From assembly GCA_964017155.1 (NCBI GenBank), contig OZ024855.1, positions 1,795,279 to 1,859,278 on the forward strand: 64,000 nt of DNA, written 5' to 3'. Source of the DNA: Oasisia sp. SBJ-2009 (taxonomy: Eukaryota > Annelida > Polychaeta > Sabellida > Siboglinidae). Under the pieces are notes generated by a model. The model saw only the letters and a list, made by a program, of their open reading frames with translations. It had not been told where the DNA came from and searched no databases. This document shows, one piece after another, positions 28,181 through 41,900 of the stretch. Within the stretch, counting starts at the first letter, position 1. Every line of letters begins with the position of its first letter. Position numbers and translations under genes: made by a program.

Positions 28181-29292
28181 GACCCTCTCATCTCACTACA
28201 ACACCCAAGTTGATACAACTGACCCTCTCATCTCTCTACAACAACCAAGTTGATACAACTGACCCTCTCATCTCACTACAACACCCAAGTTGATACAACT
28301 GACCCTCTTATCTCTGTACAACACTCAAGTTGATACAACTGACTCTCTCATCTCACTACAACACTCAAGTTGATACAACTGACCCTCTCATCTCACTACA
28401 ACACCCAAGTTGATACAACTGACCCTCTCATCTCACTACAACACCCAAGTTGATACAACTGACCCTCTCATCTCACTACAACACCCAAGTTGATACAACT
28501 GACCCTCTCATCTCACAACAACACTAAAGGTGATACAACTGACCCTCTCATCTCACTACAACACCCAAGTTGATACAACTGACCCTTTCATCTCTCTACA
28601 ACACTCAAGTTGATACAACTGACCCTCTCATCTCACTACAACACCCAAGTTGATACAACTGACCCTTTCATCTCTCTACAACACTCAAGTTGATACAACT
28701 GACCCTCTCATCTCACAACAACACTAAAGGTGATACAACTGACCCTTTCATCTCACTACAACACCCAAGTTGATACAACTGACCCTCTCATCTCACTACA
28801 ACACCCAAGTTGATACAACTGACCCTTTCATCTCACTACATCACCCAAGTTGATACAACTGACCCTCTCATCTCACAACAACACTAAAGGTGATACAACT
28901 GACCCTCTCATCTCACTACAACACCCAAGTTGATACAACTGACCCTCTCATCTCACAACAACACTAAAGGTGATACAACTGACCCTCTCATCTCACTACA
29001 ACACCCAAGTTGATACAACTGACCCTCTCATCTCACTACAACACCCAAGTTGATACAACTGACTCTCTCATCTCACTACAACACCCAAGTTGATACAACT
29101 GACCCTCTCATCTCTCTACAACAACCAAGTTGATACAACTGACCCTCTCATCTCACTACAACACCCAAGTTGATACAACTGACCCTCTCATCTCACTACA
29201 TCACCCAAGTTGATACAACTGACCCTCTCATCTCTCTACAACATCCAAGCTGAAACAACTGACCCTCTCATCTCACTACATCACCCAAGCTG
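28181..29292. repeat. 40-bp minisatellite, about 28 units
   Basis: Units GACCCTCTCATCTCACTACA then ACACCCAAGTTGATACAACT. They keep an exact 40-bp register through the whole array. Variants such as ACAACAACACTAAAGG recur in scattered units, indicating repeated local duplication. It lies inside the intron between the two minus-strand exons (27883-29360). Confidence 0.97.
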
Positions 29293-29360
29293 GTCCAAGT
29301 GGACGGAATAAACAAGCAAACAAAACATTTAATACAATGAAAAGTTGAAATAATACTTAC

Positions 29361-29564
29361 TAATGGTCACGGCACATTGAACATTGTAAGCCCAGTCAGA
29401 TTGATTACTTTTAGGTTTGAACACATGATCTTCGTGACGCCAAACAAACTGCTCCCGCTCTGATTTAAAATTAGGACGACAGTTGTAGAATTTGTTGCAG
29501 CGATATGGGTGTGGCACTAAATACGATGGGGCCAGATCTTCTGTCTCGCAAATAGTAGCCGTAT
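29361..29564 (-). CDS. CBM14-like exon of an inverted paralogous gene
   Basis: The minus-strand exon of 204 nt runs from acceptor GCTTTCAG to consensus donor GTAAGT, phase 1-1. It reads TATICETEDLAPSYLVPHPY then RCNKFYNC and later SDWAYNVQCAVTI. It has the HPYxC core and four cysteines, as in exons 7 and 14, to which it is clearly but distantly related. The upstream part of this gene would lie to the right, beyond or across the large satellite array. Confidence 0.85.
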
Positions 29565-30037
29565 CTGAAAGCAACAATCCTGGTAGGTGAGAGGGGAAGG
29601 AAAAGGTCAATTGTATAAGTAACACAATGCATCTAACAGTTAATGGAAACCAAACAATCAAAAAATATTTACTGTTTGATGGTGCGGCTTTATTACAAAA
29701 GATAATCCACTACACAGCTACCAAATCTCATAGATCAGGCTATTGTTAATGAGACAATGGTGTTGTCAATTCTATGTGTATTTCATTGATTTGAAGGAAG
29801 GATGTCAACTCTGCTCATCTCAGAATTATTGCTGATCAATATTTTTTTGAAAATGAGGAGCTGGGCCCCTCATTCTAACAGCCATAGTTCCAACAGGTTG
29901 TGTTATGCTTACACTAGATAGAATAATGCATGCATGTGTCATGTGTTGAGACAGGATGGCGTCATGCTGTGGAGATTTTACTTTGATGGTGCCAAAAGAA
30001 TTGGTTTAGAACCACCTGAAAACTGGTGTCAACCATC
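29565..30037. other. stretch between minus-strand exon and satellite array
   Basis: Unique AT-rich DNA. On the minus strand it would be intron if the gene extends through the array. No exon seen. Confidence 0.45.
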
Positions 30038-30164
30038 AGCACAAGTTGAGTGAGGGACAGGGCCAGTGGTACTGTAAGTACAAGTTGAGTGAGAGTGAGG
30101 GACAGGGTCAGTGGTACTGTAAGTACAAGTTGAGTGAGAGTGAGGGACAGGGTCAGTGGTACTG

Positions 30165-30860
30165 TAAGTACAAGTTGAATGAGGGACAGGGCCAGTGGTA
30201 CTGTAAGTACAAGTTGAGTGAGAGTGAGGGACAGGGCCAGTGGTACTGTAAGTACAAGTTGAGTGAGGGACAGGGCCAATGGTACTGTAAGTACAAGTTG
30301 AGTGAGAGTGAGGGACAGGGTCAGTGGTACTGTAAGTACAAGTTGAATGAGGGACAGGGCCAGTGGTACTGTAAGTACAAGTTGAGTGAGAGTGAGGGAC
30401 AGGGCCAGTGGTACTGTAAGTACAAGTTGAATGAGGGACAGGGCCAATGGTACTGTAAGTACAAGTTGAATGAGGGACAGGGCCAGTGGTACTGTAAGTA
30501 CAAGTTGAATGAGGGACAGGGCCAGTGGTACTGTAAGTACAAGTTGAGTGAGAGTGAGGGACAGGGCCAGTGGTACTGTAAGTACAAGTTGAATGAGGGA
30601 CAGGGCCAATGGTACTGTAAGTACAAGTTGAATGAGGGACAGGGCCAGTGGTACTGTAAGTACAAGTTGAATGAGGGACAGGGCCAGTGGTACTGTAAGT
30701 ACAAGTTGAGTGAGGGACAGGGCCAGTGGTACTGTAAGTACAAGTTGAGTGAGGGACAGGGCCAATGGTACTGTAAGTACAAGTTGAGTGAGAGTGAGGG
30801 ACAGGGCCAGTGGTACTGTAAGTACAAGTTGAATGAGGGACAGGGCCAATGGTACTGTAA
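30165..30860. repeat. left edge of array, enriched in AATGAG variant
   Basis: Units with TTGAATGAGGG (Asn for Ser in the plus frame) are common only here. In the rest of the array this change recurs just once per higher-order copy (for example near 35964). An edge-specific variant set is typical of tandem arrays whose interior is homogenised. Confidence 0.75.
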
Positions 30861-33800
30861 GTACAAGTTGAGTGAGAGTGAGGGACAGGGCCAGTGGTAC
30901 TGTAAGTACAAGTTGAGTGAGGGACAGGGTCAGTGGTACTGTAAGTACAAGTTGAGTGAGAGTGAGGGACAGGGTCAGTGGTACTGTAAGTACAAGTTGA
31001 GTGAGAGACAGGGACAGGGCCAGTGGTACTGTAAGTACAAGTTGAGTGAGAGTGAGGGACAGGGCCAGTGGTACTGTAAGTACAAGTTGAGTGAGGGACA
31101 GGGTCAGTGGTACTGTAAGTACAAGTTGAGTGAGAGTGAGGGACAGGGTCAGTGGTACTGTAAGTACAAGTTGAGTGAGAGACAGGGACAGGGCCAGTGG
31201 TACTGTAAGTACAAGTTGAGTGAGAGTGAGGGACAGGGTCAGTGGTACTGTAAGTACAAGTTGAGTGAGAGTGAGGGACAGGGTCAGTGGTACTGTAAGT
31301 ACAAGTTGAGTGAGGGACAGGGCCAGTGGTACTGTAAGTACAAGTTGAGTGAGAGTGAGGGACAGGGCCAGTGGTACTGTAAGTACAAGTTGAGTGAGAG
31401 ACAGGGACAGGGCCAGTGGTACTGTAAGTACAAGTTGACTGAGAGTGAGGGACAGGGTCAGTGGTACTGTAAGTATAAGTTGAGTGAGGGACAGGGCCAG
31501 TGGTACTGTAAGTACAAGTTGAGTGAGAGTGAGGGACAGGGTCAGTGGTACTGTAAGTACAAGTTGATTGAGAGTGAGGGACAGGGCCAGTGGTACTGTA
31601 AGTACAAGTTGAGTGAGAGTGAGGGACAGGGCCAGTGGTACTGTAAGTACAAGTTGAGTGAGAGACAGGGTCAGTTGTACTGTAAGCACAAGTTGAGTGA
31701 GAGTGAGGGACATGGTCAGTGGTACTGTAAGTACAAGTTGAGTGAGAGTGAGGGACAGGGCCAGTGGTACTGTAAGTACAACTTGAGTGAGAGTGAAGGA
31801 CAGGGCCAGTGGTACTGTAAGTACAAGTTGAGTGAGAGTGAGGGACAGGGCCAGTGGTACTGTAAGTACAAGTTGAGTGAGAGACAGGGACAGGGCCAGT
31901 GGTACTGTAAGTACAAGTTGAGTGAGAGTGAGGGACAGGGTCAGTGGTACTGTAAGTATAAGTTGAGTGAGGGACAGGGCCAGTGGTACTGTAAGTACAA
32001 GTTGAGTGAGAGTGAGGGACAGGGCCAGTGGTACTGTAAGTACAAGTTGAGTGAGAGTGAGGGACAGGGCCAGTGGTACTGTAAGTACAAGTTGAGTGAG
32101 AGACAGGGTCAGTTGTACTGTAAGCACAAGTTGAGTGAGAGTGAGGGACATGGTCAGTGGTACTGTAAGTACAAGTTGAGTGAGAGTGAGGGACAGGGCC
32201 AGTGGTACTGTAAGTACAACTTGAGTGAGAGTGAGGGACAGGGCCAGTGGTACTGTAAGTACAAGTTGAGTGAGAGACAGGGTCAGTGGTACTGTAAGTA
32301 CAACTTGAGTGAGAGTGAGGGACAGGGCCAGTGGTACTGTAAGTACAAGTTGAGTGAGAGACAGGGTCAGTGGTACTGTAAGTACAACTTGAGTGAGAGT
32401 GAGGGACAGGGCCAGTGGTACTGTAAGTACAACTTGAGTGAGAGTGAGGGACAGGGCCAGTGGTACTGTAAGTACAAGTTGAGTGAGGGACAGGGTCAGT
32501 GGTACTGTAAGTACAACTTGAGTGAGAGTGAGGGACAGGGCCAGTGGTACTGTAAGTACAAGTTGAGTGAGGGACAGGGCCAGTGGTACTGTAAGTACAA
32601 GTTGAGTGAGAGTGAGGGACAGGGCCAGTGGTACTGTAAGTACAAGTTGAGTGAGAGTGAGGGACTGGGTCAGTGGTACTGTAAGTACAAGTTGAGTGAG
32701 GGACAGGGTCAGTGGTACTGTAAGCACAAGTTGAGTGAGAGTGAGGGACAGGGTCAGTGGTACTGTAATCACAAGTTGAGTGAGAGTGAGGGACAGGGTC
32801 AGTGGTACTGTAAGTACAAGTTGAGTGAGAGAGAGGGTCAGTTGTACTGTAAGTACAAGTTGAGTGAGAGTGAGGGACAGGGTCAGTGGTACTGTAAGCA
32901 CAAGTTGAGTGAGAGTGAGGGACAGGGCCAGTGGTACTGTAAGTACAAGTTGAGTGAGAGACAGGGTCAGTTGTACTGTAAGTACAAGTTGAGTGAGAGT
33001 GAGGGACAGGGTCAGTGGTACTGTAAGTACAAGTTGAGTGAGAGTGAGGGACAGGGTCAGTGGTACTGTAAGTACAAGTTGAGTGAGGGACAGGGTCAGT
33101 GGTACTGTAAGTACAAGTTGAGTGAGAGTGAGGGACAGGGTCAGTGGTACTGTAAGTACAAGTTGAGTGAGAGACAGGGACAGGGCCAGTGGTACTGTAA
33201 GTACAAGTTGAGTGAGAGTGAGGGACAGGGTCAGTGGTACTGTAAGTACAAGTTGAGTGAGAGTGAGGGACAGGGTCAGTGGTACTGTAAGTACAAGTTG
33301 AGTGAGGGACAGGGCCAGTGGTACTGTAAGTACAAGTTGAGTGAGAGTGAGGGACAGGGCCAGTGGTACTGTAAGTACAAGTTGAGTGAGAGACAGGGAC
33401 AGGGCCAGTGGTACTGTAAGTACAAGTTGAGTGAGAGTGAGGGACAGGGTCAGTGGTACTGTAAGTATAAGTTGAGTGAGGGACAGGGCCAGTGGTACTG
33501 TAAGTACAAGTTGAGTGAGAGTGAGGGACAGGGTCAGTGGTACTGTAAGTACAAGTTGAGTGAGAGTGAGGGACAGGGCCAGTGGTACTGTAAGTACAAG
33601 TTGAGTGAGAGTGAGGGACAGGGCCAGTGGTACTGTAAGTACAAGTTGAGTGAGAGACAGGGTCAGTTGTACTGTAAGCACAAGTTGAGTGAGAGTGAGG
33701 GACATGGTCAGTGGTACTGTAAGTACAAGTTTAGTGAGAGTGAGGGACAGGGCCAGTGGTACTGTAAGTACAAGTTGAGTGAGAGTGAGGGACAGGGCCA

Positions 33801-34986
33801 GTGGTACTGTAAGTACAACTTGAGTGAGAGTGAGGGACAGGGCCAGTGGTACTGTAAGTACAAGTTGAGTGAGAGTGAGGGACAGGGCCAGTGGTACTGT
33901 AAGTACAAGTTGAGTGAGAGTGAGGGACAGGGCCAGTGGTACTGTAAGTACAAGTTGAGTGAGAGTGAGGGACAGGGCCAGTGGTACTGTAAGTACAAGC
34001 TGAGTGAGAGACAGGGTCAGTTGTACTGTAAGCACAAGTTGAGTGAGAGTGAGGGACATGGTCAGTGGTACTGTAAGTACAAGTTGAGTGAGAGTGAGGG
34101 ACAGGGCCAGTGGTACTGTAAGTACAACTTGAGTGAGAGTGAGGGACAGGGCCAGTGGTACTGTAAGTACAAGTTGAGTGAGAGACAGGGTCAGTGGTAC
34201 TGTAAGTACAACTTGAGTGAGGGTGAGGGACAGGGCCAGTGGTACTGTAAGTACAAGTTGAGTGAGAGACAGGGTCAGTGGTACTGTAAGTACAACTTGA
34301 GTGAGAGTGAGGGACAGGGCCAGTGGTACTGTAAGTACAACTTGAGTGAGAGTGAGGGACAGGGCCAGTGGTACTGTAAGTACAAGTTGAGTGAGGGACA
34401 GGGTCAGTGGTACTGTAAGTACAACTTGAGTGAGAGTGAGGGACAGGGTCAGTGGTACTGTAAGTACAACTTGAGTGAGAGTGAGGGACAGGGCCAGTGG
34501 TACTGTAAGTACAAGTTGAGTGAGAGACAGGGTCAGTGGTACTGTAATCACAAGTTGAGTGAGAGTGAGGGACATGGTCAGTGGTACTGTAAGTACAAGT
34601 TGAGTGAGAGTGAGGGACAGGGTCAGTGGTACTGTACGTACAAGTTGAGTGAGAGTGAGGGACAGGGTCAGTGGTACTGAAAGTACAAGTTGAGTGAGAG
34701 TGAGGGACAGGGCCAGTGGTACTGTAAGCACAACTTGAGTGAGAGACAGGGCCAGTGGTACTGTAAGTACAAGTTGAGTGAGAGACAGGGCCAGTGGTAC
34801 TGTAAGTACAAGTTGAGTGAGAGTGAGGGACAGGGCCAGTGGTACTGTAAGTACAAGTTGAGTGAGAGTGAGGGACAGGGCTAGTGGTACTGTAAGTACA
34901 AGTTGAGTGAGAGACAGGGCCAGTGGTACTGTAAGTACAAGTTGAGTGAGAGTGAGGGACAGGGCTAGTGGTACTGTAAGTACAAG

Positions 34987-35690
34987 TTGAGTGAGGGACA
35001 GGCCCAGTGGTACTGTAAGTACAAGTTAAGTGAGAGTGAGGGACAGGGCCAGTGGTACTGTAAGTACAAGTTGAGTGAGAGACAGGGTCAGTGGTACTGT
35101 AAGTACAAGTTGAGTGAGAGTGAGGGACAGGGCCAGTGGTACTGTAAGTACAAGTTGAGTGAGAGACAGGGTCAGTGGTACTGTAAGTACAAGTTGAGTG
35201 AGAGTGAGGGACAGGGCCAGTGGTACTGTAAGTACAAGTTGAGTGAGAGACAGGGTCAGTGGTACTGTAAGTACAAGTTGAGTGAGAGTGAGGGACAGGG
35301 CCAGTGGTACTGTAAGTACAAGTTGAGTGAGAGACAGGGTCAGTGGTACTGTAAGTACAAGTTGAGTGAGAGTGAGGGACAGGGCCAGTGGTACTGTAAG
35401 TACAAGTTGAGTGAGAGACAGGGTCACTGGTACTGTAAGTACAAGTTGAGTGAGAGTGAGGGACAGGGCCAGTGGTACTGTAAGTACAAGTTGAGTGAGA
35501 GACAGGGTCAGTGGTACTGTAAGTACAAGTTGAGTGAGAGTGAGGGACAGGGCCAGTGGTACTGTAAGTACAAGTTGAGTGAGAGACAGGGTCAGTGGTA
35601 CTGTAAGTACAAGTTGAGTGAGAGTGAGGGACAGGGTCAGTGGTACTGTAAGTACAAGTTGAGTGAGAGTGAGGGACAGGGCTAGTGGTA
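34987..35690. repeat. 84-bp dimer block (45+39) in array, copy 1
   Basis: Strict alternation of a 45-bp GAGAGTGAGGG unit and a 39-bp GAGAGACAGGG unit. Related blocks start at 53038, 56437 and 61522; the last two extend over the same 232 codons in the open frame. Confidence 0.85.
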
Positions 35691-35939
35691 CTGTAAGTAC
35701 AAGTTGAGTGAGAGTGAGGGACAGGGTCAGTGGTTCTGTAAGTACAAGTTGAGTGAGAGACAGGGCCAGTGGTACTGTAAGTACAAGTTGAGTGAGAGTG
35801 AGGGACAGGGCCAGTGGTACTGTAAGTACAAGTTGAGTGAGAGTGAGGGACAGGGCTAGTGGTACTGTAAGTACAAGTTGAGTGAGAGACAGGGCCAGTG
35901 GTACTGTAAGTACAAGTTGAGTGAGAGTGAGGGACAGGG

Positions 35940-38900
35940 CTAGTGGTACTGTAAGTACAAGTTGAATGAGGGACAGGCCCAGTGGTACTGTAAGTACAAG
36001 TTGAGTGAGAGTGAGGGACAGGGCCAGTGGTACTGTAAGTACAAGTTGAGTGAGAGACAGGGCCAGTGGTAATGTAAGTACAAGTTGAGTGAGGGACAGG
36101 GCCAGTGGTACTGTAAGTACAAGTTGAGTGAGGGACAGGGTCAGTGGTACTGTAAGTACAAGTTGAGTGAGAGTGAGGGACAGGGCCAGTGGTACTGTAA
36201 GTACAAGTTGAGTGAGGGACAGGGTCAGTGGTACTGTAAGTACAAGTTGAGTGAGAGTGAGGGACAGGGCCAGTGGTACTGTAAGTACAAGTTGAGTGAG
36301 GGACAGGGCCAGTGGTACTGTAAGTACAAGTTGAGTGAGGGACAGGGCCAGTGGTACTGTAATCACAAGTTGAGTGAGGGACAGGGCCAGTGGTACTGTA
36401 AGTACAAGTTGAGTGAGAGTGAGGGACAGGGCCAGTGGTACTGTAAGCACAAGTTGAGTGAGAGTGGGGGACAGGGCCAGTGGTACTGTAAGAACAAGTT
36501 GAGTGAGGGACAGGGCCAGTGGTACTGTAAGTACAAGTTGGGTGAGGGACCGGGTCAGTGGTACTGTAAGTACAAGTTGAGTGAGAGTGAGGGACAGGGC
36601 CAGTGGTACTGTAAGCACAAGTTGAGTGAGGGACAGGGCCAGTGGTACTGTAAGTACAAGTTGAGTGAGAGTGAGGGACAGGGCCAGTGGTACTGTAAGT
36701 ACAAGTTGAGTGAGGGACAGGGTCAGTGGTACTGTAAGTACAAGTTGAGTGAGAGTGAGGGACAGGGCCAGTGGTACTGTAAGTACAAGTTGAGTGAGGG
36801 ACAGGGTCAGTGGTACTGTAAGTACAAGTTGAGTGGGAGTGAGGGACAGGGCCAGTGGTACTGTAAGTACAAGTTGAGTGAGGGACAGGGCCAGTGGTAC
36901 TGTAAGTACAAGTTGAGTGAGGGACAGGGTCAGTGGTACTGTAAGTACAAGTTGAGTGAGAGTGAGGGACAGGGCCAGTGGTACTGTAAGTACAAGTTGA
37001 GTGAGGGACAGGGCCAGTGGTACTGTAAGTACAAGTTGAGTGAGAGTGAGGGACAGGGCCAGTGGTACTGTAATCACAAGTTGAGTGAGGGACAGGGTCA
37101 GTGGTACTGTAAGTACAAGTTGAGTGAGAGTGAGGGACCGGGCCAGTGGTATTGTAAGCACAAGTTGAGTGAGAGTGAGGGACAGGGCCAGTGGTACTGT
37201 AAGTACAAGTTGAGTGAGGGACAGGGCCAGTGGTACTGTAAGTACAAGTTGGGTGAGGGACAGGGTCAGTGGTACTGTAAGTACAAGTTGAGTGAGAGTG
37301 AGGGACAGGGTCAGTGGTACTGTAAGTACAAGTTGAGTGAGAGTGAGGGACAGGGCCAGTGGTACTGTAAGTACAAGTTGGGTGAGGGACAGGGTCAGTG
37401 GTACTGTAAGTACAAGTTGAGTGAGAGTGAGGGACAGGGCCAGTGGTACTGTAAGCACAAGTTGAGTGAGGGACAGGGCCAGTGGTACTGTAAGTACAAG
37501 TTGAGTGAGAGTGAGGGACAGAGCCAGTGGTACTGTAAGTACAAGTTGAGTGAGGGACAGGGTCAGTGGTACTGTAAGTACAAGTTGAGTGAGAGTGAGG
37601 GACAGGGCCAGTGGTACTGTAAGTACAAGTTGAGTGAGGGACAGGGCAGTGGTACTGTAAGTACAAGTTGAGTGAGGGACAGGGTCAGTGGTACTGTAAG
37701 TACAAGTTGAGTGAGAGTGAGGGACAGGGCCAGTGGTACTGTAAGTACAAGTTGAGTGAGGGACAGGGTCAGTGGTACTGTAAGTACAAGTTGAGTGAGA
37801 GTGAGGGACAGGGCCAGTGGTACTGTAAGTACAAGTTGAGTGAGAGTGAGGGACAGGGCCAGTGGTACTGTAAGTACAAGTTGAGTGAGGGACAGGGTCA
37901 GTGGTACTGTAAGTACAAGTTGAGTGAGAGTGGGGGACAGGGCCAGTGGTACTGTAAGTACAAGCTGAGTGAGGGACAGGGCCAGTGGTACTGTAAGTAC
38001 AAGTTGAGTGAGGGACAGGGTCAGTGGTACTGTAAGTACAAGTTGAGTGAGAGTGAGGGACAGGGCCAGTGGTACTGTAAGTACAAGTTGAGTGAGGGAC
38101 AGGGCCAGTGGTACTGTAAGAACAAGTTGAGTGAGGGACAGGGCCAGTGGTACTGTAATCACAAGTTGAGTGAGGGACAGGGCCAGTGGTACTGTAAGTA
38201 CAAGTTGAGTGAGAGTGAGGGACAGGGCCAGTGGTACTGTAAGTAGAAGTTGAGTGAGGGACAGGGTCAGTGGTACTGTAAGTACAAGTTGAGTGAGAGT
38301 GAGGGACAGGGCCAGTGGTACTGTAAGTACAAGTTGAGTGAGGGACAGGGTCAGTGGTACTGTAAGTACAAGTTGAGTGAGAGTGAGGGACAGGGCCAGT
38401 GGTACTGTAAGTACAAGTTGAGTGAGGGACAGGGTCAGTGGTACTGTAAGTACAAGTTGAGTGAGGGACAGGGTCAGTGGTACTGTAAGTACAAGTTGAG
38501 TGAGGGACAGGGCAGTGGTACTGTAAGTACAAGTTGAGTGAGGGACAGGGTCAGTGGTACTGTAAGTACAAGTTGAGTGAGGGACAGGGTCAGTGGTACT
38601 GTAAGTACAACTTGAGTGAGAGTGAGGGACAGGGCCAGTGGTACTGTAAGTACAAGTTGAGTGAGAGACAGGGTCAGTGGTACTGTAAGTACAACTTGAG
38701 TGAGAGTGAGGGACAGGGCCAGTGGTACTGTAAGTACAAGTTGAGTGAGAGACAGGGTCAGTGGTACTGTAAGTACAACTTGAGTGAGAGTGAGGGACAG
38801 GGCCAGTGGTACTGTAAGTACAACTTGAGTGAGAGTGAGGGACAGGGCCAGTGGTACTGTAAGTACAAGTTGAGTGAGGGACAGGGTCAGTGGTACTGTA

Positions 38901-41900
38901 AGTACAACTTGAGTGAGAGTGAGGGACAGGGCCAGTGGTACTGTAAGTACAAGTTGAGTGAGGGACAGGGCCAGTGGTACTGTAAGTACAAGTTGAGTGA
39001 GAGTGAGGGACAGGGCCAGTGGTACTGTAAGTACAAGTTGAGTGAGAGTGAGGGACTGGGTCAGTGGTACTGTAAGTACAAGTTGAGTGAGGGACAGGGT
39101 CAGTGGTACTGTAAGCACAAGTTGAGTGAGAGTGAGGGACAGGGTCAGTGGTACTGTAATCACAAGTTGAGCGAGAGTGAGGGACAGGGTCAGTGGTACT
39201 GTAAGTACAAGTTGAGTGAGGGACAGGGTCAGTGGTACTGTAAGTACAACTTGAGTGAGAGTGAGGGACAGGGCCAGTGGTACTGTAAGTACAAGTTGAG
39301 TGAGAGACAGGGTCAGTGGTACTGTAAGTACAACTTGAGTGAGAGTGAGGGACAGGGCCAGTGGTACTGTAAGTACAAGTTGAGTGAGAGACAGGGTCAG
39401 TGGTACTGTAAGTACAACTTGAGTGAGAGTGAGGGACAGGGCCAGTGGTACTGTAAGTACAACTTGAGTGAGAGTGAGGGACAGGGCCAGTGGTACTGTA
39501 AGTACAAGTTGAGTGAGGGACAGGGTCAGTGGTACTGTAAGTACAACTTGAGTGAGAGTGAGGGACAGGGCCAGTGGTACTGTAAGTACAAGTTGAGTGA
39601 GGGACAGGGCCAGTGGTACTGTAAGTACAAGTTGAGTGAGAGTGAGGGACAGGGCCAGTGGTACTGTAAGTACAAGTTGAGTGAGAGTGAGGGACTGGGT
39701 CAGTGGTACTGTAAGTACAAGTTGAGTGAGGGACAGGGTCAGTGGTACTGTAAGCACAAGTTGAGTGAGAGTGAGGGACAGGGCCAGTGGTACTGTAAGT
39801 ACAAGTTGAGTGAGAGACAGGGTCAGTGGTACTGTAAGTACAAGTTGAGTGAGAGTGAGGGACAGGGTCAGTGGTACTGTAAGTACAAGTTGAGTGAGAG
39901 TGAGGGACAGGGCTAGTGGTACTGTAAGTACAAGTTGAGTGAGAGTGAGGGACAGGGTCAGTGGTTCTGTAAGTACAAGTTGAGTGAGAGACAGGGCCAG
40001 TGGTACTGTAAGTACAAGTTGAGTGAGAGTGAGGGACAGGGCCAGTGGTACTGTAAGTACAAGTTGAGTGAGAGTGAGGGACAGGGCTAGTGGTACTGTA
40101 AGTACAAGTTGAGTGAGAGACAGGGCCAGTGGTACTGTAAGTACAAGTTGAGTGAGAGTGAGGGACAGGGCTAGTGGTACTGTAAGTACAAGTTGAATGA
40201 GGGACAGGCCCAGTGGTACTGTAAGTACAAGTTGAGTGAGAGTGAGGGACAGGGCCAGTGGTACTGTAAGTACAAGTTGAGTGAGAGACAGGGCCAGTGG
40301 TAATGTAAGTACAAGTTGAGTGAGGGACAGGGCCAGTGGTACTGTAAGTACAAGTTGAGTGAGGGACAGGGTCATTGGTACTGTAAGTACAAGTTGAGTG
40401 AGAGTGAGGGACAGGGCCAGTGGTACTGTAAGTACAAGTTGAGTGAGGGACAGGGTCAGTGGTACTGTAAGTACAAGTTGAGTGAGAGTGAGGGACAGGG
40501 CCAGTGGTACTGTAAGTACAAGTTGAGTGATGGACAGGGCCAGTGGTACTGTAAGTACAAGTTGAGTGAGGGACAGGGCCAGTGGTACTGTAATCACAAG
40601 TTGAGTGAGGGACAGGGCCAGTGGTACTGTAAGTACAAGTTGAGTGAGAGTGAGGGACAGGGCCAGTGGTACTGTAAGCACAAGTTGAGTGAGAGTGGGG
40701 GACAGGGCCAGTGGTACTGTAAGAACAAGTTGAGTGAGGGACAGGGCCAGTGGTACTGTAAGTACAAGTTGGGTGAGGGACCGGGTCAGTGGTACTGTAA
40801 GTACAAGTTGAGTGAGAGTGAGGGACAGGGCCAGTGGTACTGTAAGCACAAGTTGAGTGAGGGACAGGGCCAGTGGTACTGTAAGTACAAGTTGAGTGAG
40901 AGTGAGGGACAGGGCCAGTGGTACTGTAAGTACAAGTTGAGTGAGGGACAGGGTCAGTGGTACTGTAAGTACAAGTTGAGTGAGAGTGAGGGACAGGGCC
41001 AGTGGTACTGTAAGTACAAGTTGAGTGAGGGACAGGGTCAGTGGTACTGTAAGTACAAGTTGAGTGGGAGTGAGGGACAGGGCCAGTGGTACTGTAAGTA
41101 CAAGTTGAGTGAGGGACAGGGCCAGTGGTACTGTAAGTACAAGTTGAGTGAGGGACAGGGTCAGTGGTACTGTAAGTACAAGTTGAGTGAGAGTGAGGGA
41201 CAGGGCCAGTGGTACTGTAAGTACAAGTTGAGTGAGGGACAGGGCCAGTGGTACTGTAAGTACAAGTTGAGTGAGAGTGAGGGACAGGGCCAGTGGTACT
41301 GTAATCACAAGTTGAGTGAGGGACAGGGTCAGTGGTACTGTAAGTACAAGTTGAGTGAGAGTGAGGGACCGGGCCAGTGGTATTGTAAGCACAAGTTGAG
41401 TGAGAGTGAGGGACAGGGCCAGTGGTACTGTAAGTACAAGTTGAGTGAGGGACAGGGCCAGTGGTACTGTAAGTACAAGTTGGGTGAGGGACAGGGTCAG
41501 TGGTACTGTAAGTACAAGTTGAGTGAGAGTGAGGGACAGGGTCAGTGGTACTGTAAGTACAAGTTGAGTGAGAGTGAGGGACAGGGCCAGTGGTACTGTA
41601 AGTACAAGTTGGGTGAGGGACAGGGTCAGTGGTACTGTAAGTACAAGTTGAGTGAGAGTGAGGGACAGGGCCAGTGGTACTGTAAGCACAAGTTGAGTGA
41701 GGGACAGGGCCAGTGGTACTGTAAGTACAAGTTGAGTGAGAGTGAGGGACAGAGCCAGTGGTACTGTAAGTACAAGTTGAGTGAGGGACAGGGTCAGTGG
41801 TACTGTAAGTACAAGTTGAGTGAGAGTGAGGGACAGGGCCAGTGGTACTGTAAGTACAAGTTGAGTGAGGGACAGGGCAGTGGTACTGTAAGTACAAGTT

